DNA of 64,000 nucleotides, from the NCBI RefSeq assembly GCF_900205965.1, contig NZ_OAOF01000004.1:267940-331939 (forward strand). The letters are read 5' to 3'. The position numbers and the translations under genes were made by a program. How positions within the stretch are numbered: position 1 is the first letter of the stretch; every line of letters starts with the position of its first letter. Positions 35,276 through 43,407 of this stretch are shown piece by piece. The notes under the pieces are model-generated. The model had not been told where the DNA came from. It did not search any database and saw only the letters and a program-made list of their open reading frames with translations. The DNA comes from Lacrimispora amygdalina (GTDB lineage Bacteria > Bacillota > Clostridia > Lachnospirales > Lachnospiraceae).

Positions 35276-36112
35276 TTATTTTATTGGTACAATCAATAGC
35301 TTTGAGCAATTTTTTATATCTCTTGGGGTAATGCCAGGTTCATTATATGAACCTTTAGTCTCAATATTAATCCCCTGATTATAATATGCAGCCCAAACTA
35401 ATTCCGAACAATACCAATCTTTTTCACTAGCACTAGTATCTTTTGCGAAGTCAATAGAATATCCTTTTCCTAATTGACTCTTAGCGAAATCAACAGCATT
35501 ATTTATATTTGACTCTGTTGCTTCTTTTACATGAAAAATATAAGTATCTTTATCTGCTAAACGTTCGTCGTCCAAAACACTTCTAACTACTCCTACATCA
35601 ATAGCTTCAATAATTCTTATATAATATTGCTTTTGTATACTATCATAAAATTTACCTTCTACAATTGCTGCATGTCCGGTAATTCCAAAACCGCCATTAG
35701 CTTCGTATATAACATCACCTTTTCTGACATTATTTAATAATTTGTAAGATGAATAATCAGCTTGTTTAGGCAATGAAGTTCCTGTATTATAATACCACTT
35801 TGAGCCTCCTCCACTTCTACGGTCAAAATATTCAGGCGGAACCTCTAAAACATTGTAGTATGTCTTCACATAATCAGAAACTTTAGTATAGTTAGATGAT
35901 TTGTATTCATCTAAAAAGGTTTCCAGACTCATATCGAGTGGAATATTGTTTGATTGAGCATATTCCATTAATTCTTCATAGCTGTTAATTAGTTGATTTT
36001 CAAAGTCCACATTGCTATTTTTCTCCTTAGCAAATGCAACATTACCTGAGGATAAAAGCACTACAATAGCAAGTAGCAAACATTTAAAATGACTTATTTT
36101 CTTTATTTTCAT
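35276..36112 (-). CDS. Secreted YycO/YiiX-like permuted NlpC/P60 (papain-like) hydrolase
   Basis: A 278-aa exported protein: signal peptide with hydrophobic core at residues 10-22 and likely cleavage after NVAFA (residue 28). A helical region about 35-95 precedes a catalytic domain (about 130-250) in the circularly permuted papain order. The candidate catalytic His is 147 (FGITGHAAIVEG) and the nucleophile Cys 235 (DWYCSELVWAAYYNQG). Relatives cleave amide or thioester bonds in wall material or lipids; the substrate here is unknown. Its promoter shares a 33-bp element with the radical SAM maturase operon, so it belongs to the RiPP regulon by inference, perhaps in peptide maturation or protection. 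Confidence 0.8.
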   Translation of the reverse strand: MKIKKISHFKCLLLAIVVLLSSGNVAFAKEKNSNVDFENQLINSYEELMEYAQSNNIPLDMSLETFLDEYKSSNYTKVSDYVKTYYNVLEVPPEYFDRRSGGGSKWYYNTGTSLPKQADYSSYKLLNNVRKGDVIYEANGGFGITGHAAIVEGKFYDSIQKQYYIRIIEAIDVGVVRSVLDDERLADKDTYIFHVKEATESNINNAVDFAKSQLGKGYSIDFAKDTSASEKDWYCSELVWAAYYNQGINIETKGSYNEPGITPRDIKNCSKLLIVPIK

Positions 36113-36251
36113 TTTTAATCTTCTCCTCCTTTTATACGCTATAATTTTGTTCTTTACCAGTACATTTTAACCACTTCCTTTTCACTCGAGATTATTCGTA
36201 TTTATTTCTATTAAATTAACATTAAACTTTAATATACTCAACATTTTGCAA

Positions 36252-36284
36252 CTGAATGGTATTTATATAACACCGAATGGTGAA
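36252..36284. promoter_or_regulatory. Shared regulatory element, copy A (GAATGGT direct repeats)
   Basis: Two GAATGGT repeats start at 36254 and 36275, exactly 21 bp apart (two helical turns). The 33-bp block is 28/33 identical to copy B at 44938-44970. It lies between the divergent YycO-like and response-regulator genes, in the same orientation relative to a minus-strand gene as copy B. Probably a binding site for one regulator acting on both units. Confidence 0.65.
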
Positions 36285-36328
36285 ATTATAAATAAAACAT
36301 AAGCATTTATACCCTTTCTATATAGAAG

Positions 36329-36357
36329 TTGTTAATATAAATTTGCTATGCTATACT
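36329..36357 (+). promoter_or_regulatory. Putative sigma-A promoter of the two-component genes
   Basis: TTGTTA at 36329-36334, a 17-bp spacer, and TATACT at 36352-36357. The response regulator starts at 36415. The remaining 36113-36414 interval holds copy A of the shared element and otherwise A+T-rich sequence with no gene. Confidence 0.6.
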
Positions 36358-36414
36358 ACATTAAGAATCTGGAATTGATACTATCAAAAAAGACAGGAAA
36401 GGAGCGTGCATAAT

Positions 36415-37080
36415 ATGTATCAAATAATGATTATTGAAGATGACCCTATTATTCGTGAAGAACTAGCTACCCTTTTACAAAGTAATGGCTATTCAATTGT
36501 AATCTTAAAAAACTTTTTCAATGTTATCGATGAAGTTAAAGCACGTAATCCACATTTAATATTATTAGATATAAATCTTCCTTCATATGACGGTTTTAAA
36601 CTATGCTCGAAAATCCGTACATTTTCGAATGTACCCATTATTTTTGTAACTAGTCGTAATACAGATATGGATGAATTGAACAGTATTATGCTAGGTGGAG
36701 ATGATTTTATTACAAAACCTTATAATACGCCTATCCTACTCGCCCGTATTGCTTCATTATTAAAGCGATCTTATATTTCAACTTACACAGAATCTATATG
36801 CTACTGTGAAATAACTCTTTACTTAGAAAGCAGTAAGGTAGCATTTAATAATAATTCCATTGAACTTACTAAAAATGAACTTAAGATTTTGGCATTTCTT
36901 TTTAAAAATGCAGGAAAAATTGTTTCACGTGCAGACTTGATGGATTATCTTTGGGATAACCAGTTATATATAGATGACAATGCATTAAGTGTGAATATTA
37001 CAAGATTACGAAATAAATTAAAACAAATTGGAATAACAAATTTTATTCAAACCAAGCATCGGCAAGGGTATATGATATGA
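36415..37080 (+). CDS. OmpR-family response regulator, Bce type
   Basis: A 221-aa response regulator: receiver domain with acidic pocket IIEDD near residue 8 and phospho-acceptor Asp 52 (LLDINLPSYDG), then a winged-helix DNA-binding domain with the recognition block LSVNITRLRNKL. ATG 36415 is used, with AAAGGAG upstream; a GTG nine bases earlier is the alternative. Its stop overlaps the kinase start (ATGA). With the kinase and BceAB-like transporter it forms the peptide-sensing and detoxification module typical of Firmicutes. Its target is likely the TTACA-N4-TGTAA site at 38109. Confidence 0.93.
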   Translation: MYQIMIIEDDPIIREELATLLQSNGYSIVILKNFFNVIDEVKARNPHLILLDINLPSYDGFKLCSKIRTFSNVPIIFVTSRNTDMDELNSIMLGGDDFITKPYNTPILLARIASLLKRSYISTYTESICYCEITLYLESSKVAFNNNSIELTKNELKILAFLFKNAGKIVSRADLMDYLWDNQLYIDDNALSVNITRLRNKLKQIGITNFIQTKHRQGYMI

Positions 37081-38090
37081 GATACAGGGACTTTCTAAAG
37101 GATCAGTTTATTTGTATAATTACACATATTATTTCAATGATCTGCTGCGTTGTTTTTTTATTTTCTGTGAACATTTATGAAGGTATTATTGGCATTCTTA
37201 TTACTGCCTGGGTTCTGATTTTAATTTTTTATATAAATATACATTATTATTTTCGTAACCGTTATTTTAAAAAGCTCCTTTTTCAGCTTAATAATCTGGA
37301 CAAGAAATATTTATTTGCAGAATTAATGGATGTACCAGAACAAGCTGAAGACAGAATCGTTTATGACATATTAAAGACAACCAGCAAATCCATGATCGAG
37401 CAAATATCTTTATCCAAACGTGAACGAAAAGAATATAAAGAATACATTGAACAATGGATTCATGATGTAAAAACACCTATTGCAGCTATACGGCTGCTAT
37501 GTGAAAATAATAAAACTGATTTAACAAGAAAGCTCATGGTTGAATTAGAAAAAATCAGCCATTTCACAGACCAGGCTCTCTATTATGCAAGAAGTGAAAA
37601 TGTTGAAAAGGATTATTTGATTAAAGAAGTTGCTTTATCAGATATAATTCATGCTGCAATAGCTGAAAATAAGCAGCTCTTAATTCAAAATCATATTTCA
37701 GTCCATATAAAAAATTGCCAATATTCTATATATACAGATGAAAAATGGATTGGCTTTATTATAAATCAGATTATTACCAATGCAGTAAAATATAGTGGCA
37801 AGGAGCCTTCCCTGACCTTTTATGCTTATGCAGAGCAAAGCAGTATTTCTTTATGTATCTCTGATAATGGTGTAGGTATTTCAGAAAATGATTTACCTCG
37901 AATTTTTGATAAAGGTTTTACAGGTGAAAATGGAAGAAACGTCAAATGTTCAACCGGTATTGGGTTATATTTATGTAAACGGTTATGTACTAAACTAGGA
38001 ATAAGCATCACAGCGCAATCAAAACCTGGTAAAGGAACAACAATGAAAGTCAGTTTTCCAAAAGGTGATTTTGTTAAAGTGCAGGAATGA
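37077..38090 (+). CDS. BceS-type intramembrane-sensing histidine kinase
   Basis: A 337-aa kinase with two closely spaced N-terminal membrane helices (about residues 10-32 and 37-55) and no extracellular sensor domain, the hallmark of Bce-type kinases that read their transporter. Phospho-acceptor His 129 is in IEQWIHDVKTP; the ATPase has the N box IITNAVKYSG, DNGVGIS and TGIGLYLCKRL. Start overlaps the regulator stop. Signal input is probably flux through the BceAB-like transporter encoded next. Confidence 0.94.
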   Translation: MRYRDFLKDQFICIITHIISMICCVVFLFSVNIYEGIIGILITAWVLILIFYINIHYYFRNRYFKKLLFQLNNLDKKYLFAELMDVPEQAEDRIVYDILKTTSKSMIEQISLSKRERKEYKEYIEQWIHDVKTPIAAIRLLCENNKTDLTRKLMVELEKISHFTDQALYYARSENVEKDYLIKEVALSDIIHAAIAENKQLLIQNHISVHIKNCQYSIYTDEKWIGFIINQIITNAVKYSGKEPSLTFYAYAEQSSISLCISDNGVGISENDLPRIFDKGFTGENGRNVKCSTGIGLYLCKRLCTKLGISITAQSKPGKGTTMKVSFPKGDFVKVQE

Positions 38091-38107
38091 CTGACATTCC
38101 TGCACTT
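38077..38107 (+). terminator. Stem-loop overlapping the kinase stop codon
   Basis: GTGCAGGAATG (38079-38089) and CATTCCTGCAC (38095-38105) make an 11-bp perfect stem that includes the stop codon and is followed by a short T/C-rich stretch. It probably separates the regulator/kinase transcript from the transporter transcript. Confidence 0.65.
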
Positions 38108-38123
38108 CTTACATTATTGTAAG
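38108..38123. promoter_or_regulatory. BceR-type operator upstream of the BceAB-like genes
   Basis: CTTACATTATTGTAAG is a palindrome fitting TNACA-N4-TGTAA, the motif described for BceR-like regulators. A further TTGTAAG half-site follows at about 38128. It lies some 65 bp upstream of the ATPase start, in the right place for activation of the transporter genes. Confidence 0.7.
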
Positions 38124-38189
38124 AGTTTTGTAAGAAAAGTAGATACACTTATATTTTTTATAAGCTAAAATGAATATGAGGTGAAAAAT

Positions 38190-38957
38190 ATGACACATAT
38201 CTTAAAAATTGATCACATTGAAAAATACTATGGGAACAAATCGAATGTTACCAAGGCCATTGACGATATTAGCTTTGAAGTACAAAATGGAGAGTTTATT
38301 GCCATTATGGGAGCATCCGGCTCCGGTAAGACAACACTTCTGAATTGTATTTCAACAATTGATACAGTCAGTGCAGGACATATCTTTTTACATGACAAAG
38401 ATGTTACCGAAATCAGAGAAAATGAGCTTGCTCGTTTTCGTAGAGAAAATCTTGGATTTGTGTTTCAGGATTTTAATTTACTGGATACTCTAACCATTAG
38501 AGAAAACATTGCTATGGCCCTGACTATTAATAAAGCACCGGTGCAGGAAATAGACTCCCGTGTTGAACAAATGGCTAAAAAATTGGATATCCTGCCTATC
38601 CTTGATAAGTTTCCATACCAGGTTTCTGGAGGGCAAAAACAGCGGTGTGCCTGCGCTAGAGCGATGATCAATAAACCTAAACTTATTTTAGCTGATGAAC
38701 CAACTGGAGCTTTAGACAGCCGCTCTGCTCAATTGCTCCTTACCACAATGCAAACTATGAATCAGGAACTAGGTGCGACTATTCTCATGGTAACCCATGA
38801 TGCTTTTACTGCCAGTTATGCAAAACGAATTCTGTTTCTGAAAGACGGACAGATCTTTACAGAAATACAAAGAGGCGAACAATCCCGCAAGCAATTGTTC
38901 GGGAAAATCCTTGATGTAATGGCTCTGCTGGGAGGTGATCTATCTGATGCACGTTAA
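38190..38957 (+). CDS. BceA-like ABC transporter ATPase
   Basis: A 255-aa ATPase of the peptide-7-exporter (BceA/VraD) type. Walker A GASGSGKTT, Q-loop FVFQDFNLLDTLTIREN, signature VSGGQKQRCACARAM, Walker [15 protein letters not shown]-loop MVTHDAF. It is the energy source for the permease downstream, with which it overlaps by 11 bp. ATG 38190 follows GAGGTG. Bce-type transporters free lipid II-cycle targets from antimicrobial peptides, so this pair is the probable self-protection unit for the RiPP cluster, or an independent defence. Confidence 0.94.
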   Translation: MTHILKIDHIEKYYGNKSNVTKAIDDISFEVQNGEFIAIMGASGSGKTTLLNCISTIDTVSAGHIFLHDKDVTEIRENELARFRRENLGFVFQDFNLLDTLTIRENIAMALTINKAPVQEIDSRVEQMAKKLDILPILDKFPYQVSGGQKQRCACARAMINKPKLILADEPTGALDSRSAQLLLTTMQTMNQELGATILMVTHDAFTASYAKRILFLKDGQIFTEIQRGEQSRKQLFGKILDVMALLGGDLSDAR

Positions 38958-41181
38958 GTTAGCTCTACGCAATGTAAGACGCTCTGCCAAAGATTATTTA
39001 ATTTATGTACTAACAATGGTTCTCACTGTAGGGTTGTTTTATGGATTTCTTTCTATTACCAGTCCTTTTTACAACAGCAGGTTACCTATTCAAATGAATC
39101 TAGATTATTTCTCTAGCAAAATGAAAATAATAATACCTTTAATTGCACTTTTGCTCATTTTTTTGATTTCTTATGTAAATAGCTATATAATCAGGCGAAG
39201 GAAAAAAGAATTTGCTCTGCAAATTATTATGGGTATGGAACAACGTACTGTCGCATATATGTTTTTCATTGAAATGCTTATAATGGGATTAATTGCTGTA
39301 GGTATAGGAATAGTATTAGGAATTATGCTATCCCAACTGGTCAGCGCTATCATTATGAGTAGTTTTGGAGTAACGTACAAAATTTATTTTTCTGCCTATC
39401 CTGACACTATTGCATGGACGTTAACTTTTTTTACTGTATTATTTATTATTAACGGTATTAAAAATATTCGTATTATTCGTAAACAAAAGATTATTGATAT
39501 GCTACACGATAATCAAAAAACTGAAAGTACCACTACTATAAAAGAAATGATTTTACCTAGTGTATTAGCCACCTCAGTAATTGCTATCTGTATCTTGCTT
39601 CTTTGCATCGTAAAAATTATTCCTTTTTGGAATCAATTCAATCAAAAAGCGCAGATAATTACTGGAGCCAGTATAATCAGTACAGCGATGTTTCTACTTT
39701 GTGTTCTTGTTTTCCTTTTTAATACTTATATGATGAAAAGGGAAGGGAGTTTAACTGCACTCTTATTAGCTGTGTTTGCCTTAATAACGGGAATTATTCA
39801 ATTACAATCGCAAGGACTTATTGATGAGATGTTAAGAAATGGCCTGATAAACGGTGCATTTTATACCTTTATTCCTCCTATACTTTCCTTAGGAATGATT
39901 ATATTTTTCTTTATTGCTTTTTTCTGCTGTCTCTCATGGATATTGGTACTAATTAAAAGAAAATCAAAGAATTTTGGATATCAGAATTTATTTTTACTAG
40001 GACAATTAAATTCAAAGCTAAAAACCAATTCAAAAACTATGGCTGTTTTGACCTGTGTTTTTCTGTGCTCACTTGTCCTTCTTGGATGGCTGCCTACCCT
40101 GACTGGTCAAATGGACGGATACCTCAAAGCACGTTCAATTTATGATGTTCAAATATTTTCAGCTTATACAATTGTAGAAAGTATAGATGATTTACCAAAA
40201 GCAGGACTTGATCATTCATATATTGATAATTATTTAACGGAAGGAGGTTATGATATTACCGGTACTGCAAATGTGGAAACCTATTTTTTAAAAGACAGCG
40301 ATTTTAACATAAGGATTGAAAAATACATGCCAGCTCTAGGTGTTTCTTTAAGCGATTATAACTCTCTTCTTCATCTATCCGGACATAAAGAAATAACTCT
40401 GCCTGAAGGCAGCTTTGCTATTGCCTGGTCAGATAAAGCATTAGACGATGAAATAGATAAATACAATCGGCAGCATACACAAATACATGCTGGAGAATAC
40501 ACACTCACAAAAGCTGAGAGAGCAGATTATCAGATAAATGTGGGGATGGGAATTTTCACGAGCAGAATGAAAGCTGTTTATATTTTACCCGACTCTGTAT
40601 GTAATACTCTTACGCTGGCAACCACCTATTATGCAGCTAATACGAAAGAAGCTCTTTCCTATGATTTTGCTGTTAAGCTGGATAATGATATAAATCTTTG
40701 GTTAAATAACACTAATATGATTCCAAAAGACAGTGGATACGTAAGACTTAAAACGTTACAGCTTAACGAGGGAATCTCTAACTCTCTTATGTTTCAGCTT
40801 GGAGGAACATATACAAGCCTGGTGCTCATTGTTATCTGCCTTACCATATTAGCCCTGCAGCAACTTACCGATTCGTCTGAACACAGGCAAAGATTTAAGA
40901 TAATAGAAAAACTGGGAGTTGATAAAACTCAGATCAGTAAGTATATACGACAACAAATGTCTGTATGGTTTGGCATTCCAATAATAACGTCTTTCGCCGG
41001 AGCGGGGGCCACCTTAACATACCTTATATGTGCAAATTATCGCAGCTACATTCCCTATGTAACAAGGCAAGAAGTAATAACAAATATATTCATCGTATAT
41101 GTGACTTTTATAATAGTCTTTATTTGTTATTTTTCTTTTACTTACTTCCTTTTTAAACGAAACATTAATGAATCCTTATAG
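38947..41181 (+). CDS. BceB-like ABC transporter permease
   Basis: A 744-aa permease with about ten membrane helices in the Bce pattern: one helix, an FtsX-like three-helix unit, more helices up to about residue 375, a large extracellular domain of about 200 residues (roughly 395-600), then three final helices. Extracellular domains of this type bind the antimicrobial peptide. The start is ATG 38947, with GGGAGGTGAT upstream; the frame also opens at a GTG 12 bases earlier. It works with the BceA-like ATPase and signals to the intramembrane kinase. Confidence 0.92.
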   Translation: MHVKLALRNVRRSAKDYLIYVLTMVLTVGLFYGFLSITSPFYNSRLPIQMNLDYFSSKMKIIIPLIALLLIFLISYVNSYIIRRRKKEFALQIIMGMEQRTVAYMFFIEMLIMGLIAVGIGIVLGIMLSQLVSAIIMSSFGVTYKIYFSAYPDTIAWTLTFFTVLFIINGIKNIRIIRKQKIIDMLHDNQKTESTTTIKEMILPSVLATSVIAICILLLCIVKIIPFWNQFNQKAQIITGASIISTAMFLLCVLVFLFNTYMMKREGSLTALLLAVFALITGIIQLQSQGLIDEMLRNGLINGAFYTFIPPILSLGMIIFFFIAFFCCLSWILVLIKRKSKNFGYQNLFLLGQLNSKLKTNSKTMAVLTCVFLCSLVLLGWLPTLTGQMDGYLKARSIYDVQIFSAYTIVESIDDLPKAGLDHSYIDNYLTEGGYDITGTANVETYFLKDSDFNIRIEKYMPALGVSLSDYNSLLHLSGHKEITLPEGSFAIAWSDKALDDEIDKYNRQHTQIHAGEYTLTKAERADYQINVGMGIFTSRMKAVYILPDSVCNTLTLATTYYAANTKEALSYDFAVKLDNDINLWLNNTNMIPKDSGYVRLKTLQLNEGISNSLMFQLGGTYTSLVLIVICLTILALQQLTDSSEHRQRFKIIEKLGVDKTQISKYIRQQMSVWFGIPIITSFAGAGATLTYLICANYRSYIPYVTRQEVITNIFIVYVTFIIVFICYFSFTYFLFKRNINESL

Positions 41182-41190
41182 ACAATCATA

Positions 41191-41244
41191 ATCAAAAAAG
41201 GTGCCGTAAAAACAGCTGATTTATAGCTATAAAAGCGGCACCTT
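41191..41244 (-). terminator. Intrinsic terminator of the RiPP operon
   Basis: AAGGTGCCG (41198-41206) and CGGCACCTT (41236-41244) form a 9-bp stem with an inner AGCT-N7-AGCT stem; the minus-strand flank is TTTTTTGATT. It follows the exporter stop by 9 bp and separates the convergent BceB and exporter genes. Confidence 0.85.
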
Positions 41245-41252
41245 GGATCGGC

Positions 41253-42938
41253 TCATACCATTATATTTTCAACCTTATAAATACCATTTTCACGTATTTC
41301 AAATATTGTATCAGTAATTTTGAATAATGCTTTTCGATGTGAAATGTTTATAATAGTTTTATACCTTTTTAGTTCCATAAATAAATCACAAATGCTTTCT
41401 TCACTTAAGCTATCTAGTGAAGAAGTTATTTCATCTAATAAAAAAATATCTGCATTTGATATTAAAGCTCTGGCAACATTTATTTTCTGTTTCTGTCCTT
41501 CTGATAAAACTATCTCGCCCAGGCAAGTATCTAATTTTTCAGGCAAGTTATTTATAAATTCCCATAAACGCACCTTTTTACAAGCTGTAATTATTTTTTC
41601 ATCATCAATATAAGGATTTGCCAGGTAGAAATTTTCTTTTACGGTAAATGAAGATATTATATTGTCATGAAACACATAACATATTTTATTACTTACAATT
41701 TCTTGAGGGATATCTCTTAGATTCACATTACCAAATAATATACTACCTTCATAGTTTTCATATAATTTGCTTATCAAATTAAATAATGTTGTTTTTCCCG
41801 AACCATTCATACCAATAAAAGTCACAAACTGATTAGGCTGAATTCTCAAATTAACATCATTAAATATAGGTGAACTAGCATCAAAACTGAAATTAAGATT
41901 TTCAAGTTTTATTTCTTTTGAAAAGCAACTTTCAATTTTATCTGGTATATCAATATCCTTGCGCATATAATTCTCATTCATTAGATCTTCAATTCTATTA
42001 AGTGATATGAAGATTTCCTGAATATCTGAATTGATTTGCGACAGCCTTAGAAGATTTTTATTCAAAGTTATAGAGTACGAATTAAACGAAACCAGTCCTC
42101 CTACACTTAATAACCCTAATGTAATATGTTTTACTCCTAAAATCACAATTATAATATTTAATACAGTGTTTAAGACTTGAATTATAAAGGATGATTTTAC
42201 ACCTAATCTATTTCGATCATCTAATATGCCATAAGTGTTTTTTATATTATCATTAACCTTTGAATTAACATAATCTTTAGAATTATAAACTTTTAATGTT
42301 TTAAAATTCAATAAAAGTTCATTGACTAGTGTTAAAAAATTATCGATTGAGCTTTTACTATCTCTTGTTTTAATTCTTATCTTTTTACCAAAATAATTAA
42401 AAATAAAAATATTAATTGGAAAAGCCAATAAAAATATTAATGTCAATATGTAATCTATCTTGAACATTATAACGGATACTATTAATGCGGATGCTAAGTC
42501 GATTATGATTGTCATTAACATAACAAATATTTTGCTGAAAATTTCAGCATCTTTTTGTAAAGTATTAACAAATTTACCTTTTTCCATTTTAATATAATCT
42601 TCAAAACGGATATTCATTATATTGGCAAATATTTTTTTCTTAGCATTCGATTCTATATTTTTAATAATTTTAAATTGTAATCTTTGTATCATGTAATTAA
42701 TTATATTGCTTAAAAAATTCAAAGAAAAAATAATTAAAATATATATAACTAATTTTTGATTATTATTAATCGAGTCAATAAGATAACCAAACATCAAAGG
42801 TTGTACTGAATTTAATATTGTAGCAAAAATTACTATAAAAAGATATATAATAATATTAATTCTTTTAATACCTAAAAATTTAGACATTAATTTAAATTTA
42901 ATTATATGATTTTTTATATTCAAATTATTTCTCTCCAT
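41253..42938 (-). CDS. ABC exporter (half transporter, fused membrane and ATPase domains), probable RiPP exporter
   Basis: About 561 aa. Six-helix ABC exporter domain (about residues 25-310) followed by an ATPase domain with Walker A GMNGSGKTT, a non-canonical signature LSEGQKQKI instead of LSGGQ, Walker B IFLLDEITSSLD and H-loop ISHRK. There is no N-terminal C39 peptidase, so it does not cut a double-glycine leader. It is the last gene of the minus-strand operon maturase, precursor 2, precursor 1, exporter. The start is uncertain: ATG 42938 has a poor ribosome site and a TTG at 42968 is the alternative. Very A+T-rich. Confidence 0.88.
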   Translation of the reverse strand: MERNNLNIKNHIIKFKLMSKFLGIKRINIIIYLFIVIFATILNSVQPLMFGYLIDSINNNQKLVIYILIIFSLNFLSNIINYMIQRLQFKIIKNIESNAKKKIFANIMNIRFEDYIKMEKGKFVNTLQKDAEIFSKIFVMLMTIIIDLASALIVSVIMFKIDYILTLIFLLAFPINIFIFNYFGKKIRIKTRDSKSSIDNFLTLVNELLLNFKTLKVYNSKDYVNSKVNDNIKNTYGILDDRNRLGVKSSFIIQVLNTVLNIIIVILGVKHITLGLLSVGGLVSFNSYSITLNKNLLRLSQINSDIQEIFISLNRIEDLMNENYMRKDIDIPDKIESCFSKEIKLENLNFSFDASSPIFNDVNLRIQPNQFVTFIGMNGSGKTTLFNLISKLYENYEGSILFGNVNLRDIPQEIVSNKICYVFHDNIISSFTVKENFYLANPYIDDEKIITACKKVRLWEFINNLPEKLDTCLGEIVLSEGQKQKINVARALISNADIFLLDEITSSLDSLSEESICDLFMELKRYKTIINISHRKALFKITDTIFEIRENGIYKVENIMV

Positions 42939-42974
42939 ATAAATATTTCTACTATATTCAAGCCGCAAAGTTGC

Positions 42975-43010
42975 AATAAGGTCCTTTAGCTAAAACTAAA
43001 GGACCTTATT
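42975..43010 (-). terminator. Strong stem-loop between precursor 1 and the exporter (partial terminator or processing site)
   Basis: AATAAGGTCCTTTAG (42975-42989) and CTAAAGGACCTTATT (42996-43010) pair perfectly over 15 bp with a 6-nt loop. It begins 27 bp after the precursor 1 stop. No T run follows, so read-through or RNA stabilisation of the precursor message is more likely than full termination. Confidence 0.7.
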
Positions 43011-43036
43011 ATTGCATATAGCTGATTAAGGTATAA

Positions 43037-43165
43037 TTAATCATCAGTAAATGTACACGAATCTAAGAACCCGTCACAGGTATAGCAAAGGTCATCCGGA
43101 TAATCGCAATTAACGCAAATATCAGCAGGGCCTATATTGCTTTGGCTATTAATCTCTTTAAACAT
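43037..43165 (-). CDS. Cysteine-rich RiPP precursor peptide 1 (42 aa)
   Basis: Starts at ATG 43165 behind an excellent GGGGAGGTG site and encodes 42 residues. A cysteine-free 16-residue leader (MFKEINSQSNIGPADI) precedes a core with Cys at 17, 20, 27, 30 and 37 and many acidic residues (ending FTDD). Four of the five Cys have Asp four positions later (17/21, 20/24, 27/31, 37/41), the CxxxD spacing used for Cys-Asp thioether bridges in ranthipeptides such as freyrasin. It shares the CxxCDYPxD core pattern with precursor 2 and lies in one operon with a radical SAM/SPASM maturase. Product class is inferred. Confidence 0.85.
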   Translation of the reverse strand: MFKEINSQSNIGPADICVNCDYPDDLCYTCDGFLDSCTFTDD

Positions 43166-43189
43166 TTTTTCACCTCCCCATCAGTTATT

Positions 43190-43406
43190 TACATATTGTT
43201 GCATAATGCACTTTTGTTCTAAAAACAGACTCACTTAATCAATCATCAAAGAATGTGTCACAGTTGCAATCATCCATAGGATAATCGCAGAAAGTGCAAT
43301 AATCACAGAATGCTACTTTGATTTCCTTTACTTCAGCAATTCCATTTACTTTTGCGAACATACTATCACCACCTTCTATAATAATGTTGCTATGCAACAA
43401 TATGTA
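43190..43406. repeat. Perfect 16-bp inverted repeat flanking precursor 2
   Basis: TACATATTGTTGCATA at 43190-43205 and its exact reverse complement at 43391-43406 bracket precursor gene 2 (185 bp between arms). The right arm lies just before the maturase stop on the minus strand. It may be the scar or border of a precursor-cassette duplication, or fold the mRNA so that the precursor 2 segment is looped out. Confidence 0.8.
43239..43361 (-). CDS. Cysteine-rich RiPP precursor peptide 2 (40 aa)
   Basis: Starts at ATG 43361 after AAGGTGGTGATAGT and encodes 40 residues. The leader (MFAKVNGIAEVKEIKVAF) is followed by a core with Cys at 19, 22, 25, 32 and 34 and an acidic end (FFDD). Aligning with precursor 1 gives the common pattern CxxCDYPxDxC, then CDxFxD, with conserved Asp after Cys. 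It lies 46 bp downstream of the maturase stop and 73 bp before precursor 1, so the two are tandem paralogues modified by the same enzyme. CxxxD spacing is less regular than in precursor 1 (only 22/26 is exact; others are x4 or shorter). Confidence 0.85.
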   Translation of the reverse strand: MFAKVNGIAEVKEIKVAFCDYCTFCDYPMDDCNCDTFFDD

Positions 43407-43407
43407 T

